A DNA stretch of 9,593 nucleotides from Prevotellaceae bacterium (GTDB taxonomy: Bacteria > Bacteroidota > Bacteroidia > Bacteroidales > UBA932), in NCBI GenBank assembly GCA_031290755.1, contig JAITMY010000066.1:1-9593 (forward strand), read 5' to 3'. A program made the translations under genes and the position numbers. Below, piece after piece: positions 7,887 through 9,593 of this stretch. Each line of letters opens with the position of its first letter. The first letter of the stretch is position 1. The notes under the pieces are model-generated. The model saw only the letters and a program-made list of their open reading frames with translations. It made no database searches and was not told the DNA's origin.

Positions 7887-8168
7887 ATGGACACGATGGT
7901 ATTGGAACGCCCGAAGGCGCGGAAAAAAGTTTACGGCAGTATGAAGCAACCCGCTGCTCGCCGTCAAACGCCGGGGCAGGCAGTGGCAACAGATGATGAC
8001 AATTTGGATATAGTTGACCAGATACACGCGCAGCACCCCGAATGGGAATTGCCTTGCCGAATGACGGTGGCAGAGCTCCGTGCGGAAGTGGAGCAATCGG
8101 TGTTAGACGTCCAAAATGGGCTGGTTGTATCAATGGAAGAAATGCGAGCCAGACATCCAAGAATATGA
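7887..8168 (+). CDS. Putative antitoxin of a type II toxin-antitoxin module
   Basis: This 93-residue hydrophilic protein has two visibly different halves. The N-terminal 30 residues are strongly basic (RPKARKKVYG, AARRQTPG), fitting nucleic-acid contact, though no helix-turn-helix or ribbon-helix-helix can be recognised. The C-terminal part, MTVAELRAEVEQSVLDVQNG followed by VSMEEMRARH (residues 59-90), has the amphipathic helix and 'xxG..hS.EEh' pattern common at the toxin-binding end of Bacteroidota antitoxins of RelE/ParE pairs. The start at ATG 7887 follows an A-rich leader and a -7 box. The stop TGA (8166-8168) overlaps the toxin start in ATGA, so the two are translationally coupled, antitoxin first. 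Function is inferred mainly from the partner; it would bind and silence the toxin and probably repress the operon. Base composition is clearly less GC-rich than the genes to its left. Confidence 0.65.
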   Translation: MDTMVLERPKARKKVYGSMKQPAARRQTPGQAVATDDDNLDIVDQIHAQHPEWELPCRMTVAELRAEVEQSVLDVQNGLVVSMEEMRARHPRI

Positions 8169-8494
8169 CAATCTGCTGGACAGAAAAATCTCAACGTAGA
8201 ATGGAAGGCATCTACAGCTTTATCAGCCATGTGAACGAACGTGCTGCTGTCGAAACCTACAACGCCATTCTTGACAAGGCGGAGCTGTTGAGCAGCTTCC
8301 CGCAAATAGCGCGTATCGAACCATTGCTTGTCGGGGCTTCTAAACAGTTTCGTGCATTGTTGGTAAAGAAACTCTACAAAGTTATTTACTATATCGAAGG
8401 TGAAACAATTTACATTGCTACCGTGTGGGATTGCCGCCGAAATCCTGTCGCATTGGTAACCGAAGTAGAAGAGGATGGATTAGGAACCCTTTAG
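8165..8494 (+). CDS. RelE/ParE-family toxin of a type II toxin-antitoxin module
   Basis: The frame is open further upstream, but ATG 8165, overlapping the antitoxin stop by 4 nt, gives a protein that begins exactly at the family's first strand (MTICWTEKSQRRMEGIYSFI). The 109 residues show the RelE/ParE fold pattern: strand 1 with Trp5-Thr6, two helices, a central Phe-Arg-Ala-Leu strand (62-65), KLYKVIYYIE (69-78), and the final IATVWDCRRNP (84-94). Relatives either cut ribosome-bound mRNA (RelE) or poison gyrase (ParE); sequence alone does not decide which, though Arg91/Arg92 near the C-terminus would suit RNA contact. Homologues usually stop soon after the RRNP motif. Here about 15 residues follow, and the last few codons and the stop lie within a hairpin of a repeat-like element, so the tail may be acquired. 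Confidence 0.8.
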   Translation: MTICWTEKSQRRMEGIYSFISHVNERAAVETYNAILDKAELLSSFPQIARIEPLLVGASKQFRALLVKKLYKVIYYIEGETIYIATVWDCRRNPVALVTEVEEDGLGTL

Positions 8495-8609
8495 GGTTCA
8501 GATGTTGGTAGAAAACGAATGCCGCCCACACAGTACATTTGACCCCGTATGGGGTCAGATAAGCGGGTACCGAAATTGTTTCTACCAACATGGTGTCCCT
8601 AACAGGACA
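8484..8609 (+). repeat. Compact hairpin-rich repeat-like element (four nested/adjacent inverted repeats)
   Basis: Four inverted repeats crowd into 126 bp. The first is GAACCC/GGGTTC with loop TTTA (8484-8499), overlapping the toxin stop. The second is a perfect 13-bp pair, ATGTTGGTAGAAA at 8502-8514 and its complement at 8579-8591. Inside that lies TGACCCC/GGGGTCA with loop GTAT (8540-8557). The fourth is TGTCC/GGACA (8594-8609). No protein is recognised here; an open frame at 8502-8723 is best seen as incidental. The layout resembles a non-autonomous intergenic repeat (REP- or MITE-like) or a folded 3' UTR. No transposase or clear target-site duplication is visible in the window. The inverted repeats are direct observations; mobility is inference. 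Confidence 0.6.
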
Positions 8610-8626
8610 GAATATTTTGTTAAAAA

Positions 8627-8657
8627 TTTGGTAAGCAGTAAACATTTACTACCCTTG
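8627..8657 (+). promoter_or_regulatory. Strong Bacteroidota promoter without an evident gene
   Basis: TTTG (8627-8630), exactly 19 nt, then TACCCTTG (8650-8657): the -33 box is perfect and the -7 box differs from TAnnTTTG at one position. Transcription should start around 8662-8665. No convincing coding sequence follows before the terminator at 8806-8835, so it probably drives a small RNA. Confidence 0.65.
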
Positions 8658-8663
8658 CGCCGT

Positions 8664-8835
8664 TGCTTAATAGAAATATCAACATCATTCATTGAAAACT
8701 ATGCTGAAATTGTCAATAAATAGTTGCGTAAATGCTTGCACGGCAAGGGAATTTGTCGTAACAGCACAGCACTATAGTTAGTGCCCCCCTATATCCTCTT
8801 TTTAGTCCGGCTCGCTGGCGCGAGGCGGATTTTTT
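8664..8835 (+). ncRNA. Candidate small structured RNA, about 170 nt, family unknown
   Basis: The call rests on a consensus promoter just upstream, a strong intrinsic terminator at the end, and several local stems between. ATTGA/TCAAT lies at 8691-8695/8713-8717. A long interrupted hairpin (8723-8762) pairs GTTGCG with CGTAAC (one G-U), AAAT with ATTT, and CTTGC with GCAAG. A further hairpin is GCACTA/TAGTGC with loop TAGT (8769-8784). I do not recognise it as tRNA, tmRNA, SRP RNA or RNase P RNA. A 6S-like RNA was considered, but its single long rod with paired ends is not evident. The 5' end is estimated from the -7 box and may be off by a few nucleotides. The alternative is a 26-codon ORF at 8701-8781 (MLKLSINSC...), which would make this a small-protein mRNA. 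Confidence 0.4.
8806..8835 (+). terminator. Strong intrinsic terminator
   Basis: The arm TCCGGCTCGC (8806-8815) pairs with GCGAGGCGGA (8820-8829) at nine of ten positions around a TGGC loop, and six T follow directly (8830-8835). It would end rightward transcripts from the promoter at 8627-8657 and any read-through from the toxin gene. Confidence 0.85.
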
Positions 8836-8976
8836 ATGCCGTTCGGCGGTAAATTATTTGCAAACAATGAGCATTTGCAAGGCTGCAAATACCCGTTACA
8901 ACAACGTTGGCTTCCGCCTGGTGTTGTCTTTGCCTTAGTTTTTCCTATGTAGGGCGCGGAACAAAGCCCGCAAAGA
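8836..8976. other. Intergenic stretch without a recognised gene
   Basis: No coding sequence or known RNA is recognised. Visible features are a direct repeat of ATTTGCAA (8856-8863 and 8873-8880, 17 nt apart), with ATTTGC 8873-8878 also able to pair with GCAAAT 8885-8890, and a segment 8921-8933 complementary to 8970-8980 with a 2-nt bulge. The direct repeats could be a regulator binding site, but no partner is identified. Confidence 0.3.
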
Positions 8977-9012
8977 ACACCGCAAGCTCGCGAGGGCTTG
9001 CGGTGTCCTTTT
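8977..9012 (+). terminator. Terminator-like hairpin directly upstream of the nuclease-gene promoter
   Basis: ACACCGCAAGC (8977-8987) and GCTTGCGGTGT (8996-9006) form a perfect 11-bp stem with an 8-nt loop, followed by CC and TTTT (9009-9012). The stem is strong and the T-tract short. The T-tract doubles as part of the next promoter's TTTG -33 box, so the hairpin may shield that promoter from incoming transcription. Confidence 0.65.
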
Positions 9013-9041
9013 GTAGTACAGAAAAAAAAGTATTATCTTTG
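9010..9041 (+). promoter_or_regulatory. Consensus promoter of the repeat-bearing nuclease-like gene
   Basis: TTTG (9010-9013), 20 nt, then TATCTTTG (9034-9041): both boxes match the Bacteroidota consensus. Transcription should start near 9047, giving a leader of about 20 nt that includes a run of seven T immediately before the start region. Confidence 0.8.
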
Positions 9042-9066
9042 CGGGAACAACTTATTTTTTTATGCT

Positions 9067-9593
9067 ATGAAACAAGAAAAGGCAGCACAAACCACAGCGC
9101 CCGCTACGTTTGAAAGCGTTTGGGCATCATTTGCAGAATTGCGGCAGCTGCAAAAAGAATTTGCGGCAGCCGCAGAAGTGCGCTTCAAAGAGGACAGAGC
9201 ACACAGCAAAGAAATTGAAGAAGCCGCATTACGTCGTTCTCAAGAGGATAGGGCACGCAGCAAAGAAATTGAAGAAGCCGCATTACGTCGTTCTCAAGAG
9301 GACAGAGCACACAGCAAAGAAATTGAAGAAGCCGCCGACAAGCGGCTCAAAAAACTTGAGGCATCGCTGAACAAAGTCAACAAGATGGTCGGCGACACTG
9401 CCAACAATAACGGCTTCTTTGCCGAAGAGCATTTTTTCAATGAGCTGGAAGCATCTCATCGTTTTGGTAATATACGCTACGATTTTGTGCTGAGAAACGA
9501 AAATCGCCGCGAAGGTAAATTGGAAAACGAGTATGACATTTTGATGCTCAATGGCTCATCAGTGGCCATTATTGAAATCAAATATCGCGCACA
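9067..9593 (+). CDS. Charged-helix repeat protein with PD-(D/E)XK nuclease-like domain (3' end beyond window)
   Basis: The frame from ATG 9067 is open to the window end, giving at least 175 residues. Residues about 30-110 form a highly charged helix containing the 18-residue unit EDRAHSKEIEEAALRRSQ twice plus 12 residues of a third copy. After a linker (KLEASLNKVNKMVGDTANNN) comes GFFAEEHFFNEL, then IRYDFVLRN and ENEYDILMLNG...AIIEIKYR. Asp157, Glu170 and Lys172 match the metal-binding D...ExK core of PD-(D/E)XK nucleases. Similar coiled-coil-plus-nuclease-fold proteins are common, often multicopy and functionally uncharacterised, in Bacteroidota; this comes from memory. Cleavage of DNA is plausible but unproven. 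The start is supported by a consensus promoter 26 nt upstream; ATG 9062 is unusable because it meets TGA after one further codon. Composition is AT-richer than the left of the window. Confidence 0.75.
   Translation, partial: MKQEKAAQTTAPATFESVWASFAELRQLQKEFAAAAEVRFKEDRAHSKEIEEAALRRSQEDRARSKEIEEAALRRSQEDRAHSKEIEEAADKRLKKLEASLNKVNKMVGDTANNNGFFAEEHFFNELEASHRFGNIRYDFVLRNENRREGKLENEYDILMLNGSSVAIIEIKYRA
9190..9335 (+). repeat. 54-bp in-frame tandem repeat, 2.7 copies
   Basis: Units begin at 9190, 9244 and 9298 (GAGGACAGAGCACACAGC... and near-identical copies). The third stops matching at 9335 after 38 bp. Copies one and three are identical where they overlap, and copy two differs at three positions (GAT, AGG, CGC). 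Each unit encodes 18 residues, so gain or loss of units keeps the frame. A degenerate earlier copy is suggested by AAAEVRFK just before residue 42. Confidence 0.92.

Noticed and set aside
8042..8164. Longer N-terminus for the toxin starting at ATG 8042
   Set aside because: It would overlap the antitoxin by over 120 nt; the family fold begins at ATG 8165, which forms the typical ATGA coupling.
8502..8723. 73-codon open frame downstream of the toxin
   Set aside because: It spans the inverted repeats, the promoter and the start of the candidate RNA, shows no domain, and its start is the inverted repeat itself; best explained as a chance frame through the repeat element.
8893..8915. Possible integron attC-like core around ACCCGTTACAACAACGTTGG
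   Set aside because: GTTGGCT does not fit GTTRRRY, and no paired R/L boxes with the attC layout are found.
9190..9335. CRISPR-like array
   Set aside because: The units are contiguous 54-bp tandem copies without unique spacers and are in-frame coding sequence.
9110..9370. Lys-rich 86-codon frame over the 54-bp repeats
   Set aside because: It repeats only because the underlying DNA does; the ATG 9067 frame has a promoter, a nuclease-like domain and stays open to the window end.

Overview
The window looks like a GC-rich member of the Bacteroidota. Promoters follow the Bacteroidota pattern (-7 box TAnnTTTG, with a TTG/TTTG element about 19-20 nt upstream). Genes lack Shine-Dalgarno sequences and often have A-rich leaders. 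Several products belong to families typical of this phylum: a Bacteroidota-type topoisomerase IV B subunit with GLNGVG, a secreted lamin-tail protein with an FSPDGDG C-terminal domain, and a GH63-like (MGH1-type) hydrolase. I cannot name the species.

Positions 1-3459 hold a tightly packed rightward operon. It contains the 3' end of a dihydrodipicolinate synthase/N-acetylneuraminate lyase-family gene, a sodium:solute symporter, and an exported (alpha/alpha)6-barrel glycoside hydrolase. Together they suggest extracytoplasmic glycan trimming, uptake of a released sugar acid such as sialic acid, and its aldol cleavage; the substrate is inferred. Positions 3460-5402 hold a -7 box and parE (topoisomerase IV subunit B). 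Its stop lies 2 nt from the stop of a convergent gene (5405-7750, minus strand) for a 781-residue secreted multidomain lamin-tail protein.

Near 7760 the character changes from GC-rich housekeeping sequence to AT-richer accessory sequence. From there on lie: back-to-back promoters; a type II toxin-antitoxin pair (RelE/ParE-family toxin, ATGA overlap); a compact hairpin-rich element of about 125 bp that overlaps the toxin stop codon; a consensus promoter followed about 150 nt later by a strong intrinsic terminator with no convincing ORF between them (candidate small RNA); a second terminator-like hairpin abutting another consensus promoter; and the start of a protein with 54-bp in-frame tandem repeats (charged helix) joined to a PD-(D/E)XK nuclease-like domain that runs off the end.

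The left half is ordinary chromosome. The right 1.8 kb is a small accessory island and holds the observations most worth following: the candidate RNA, the structured repeat, and the repeat-bearing nuclease-like protein.
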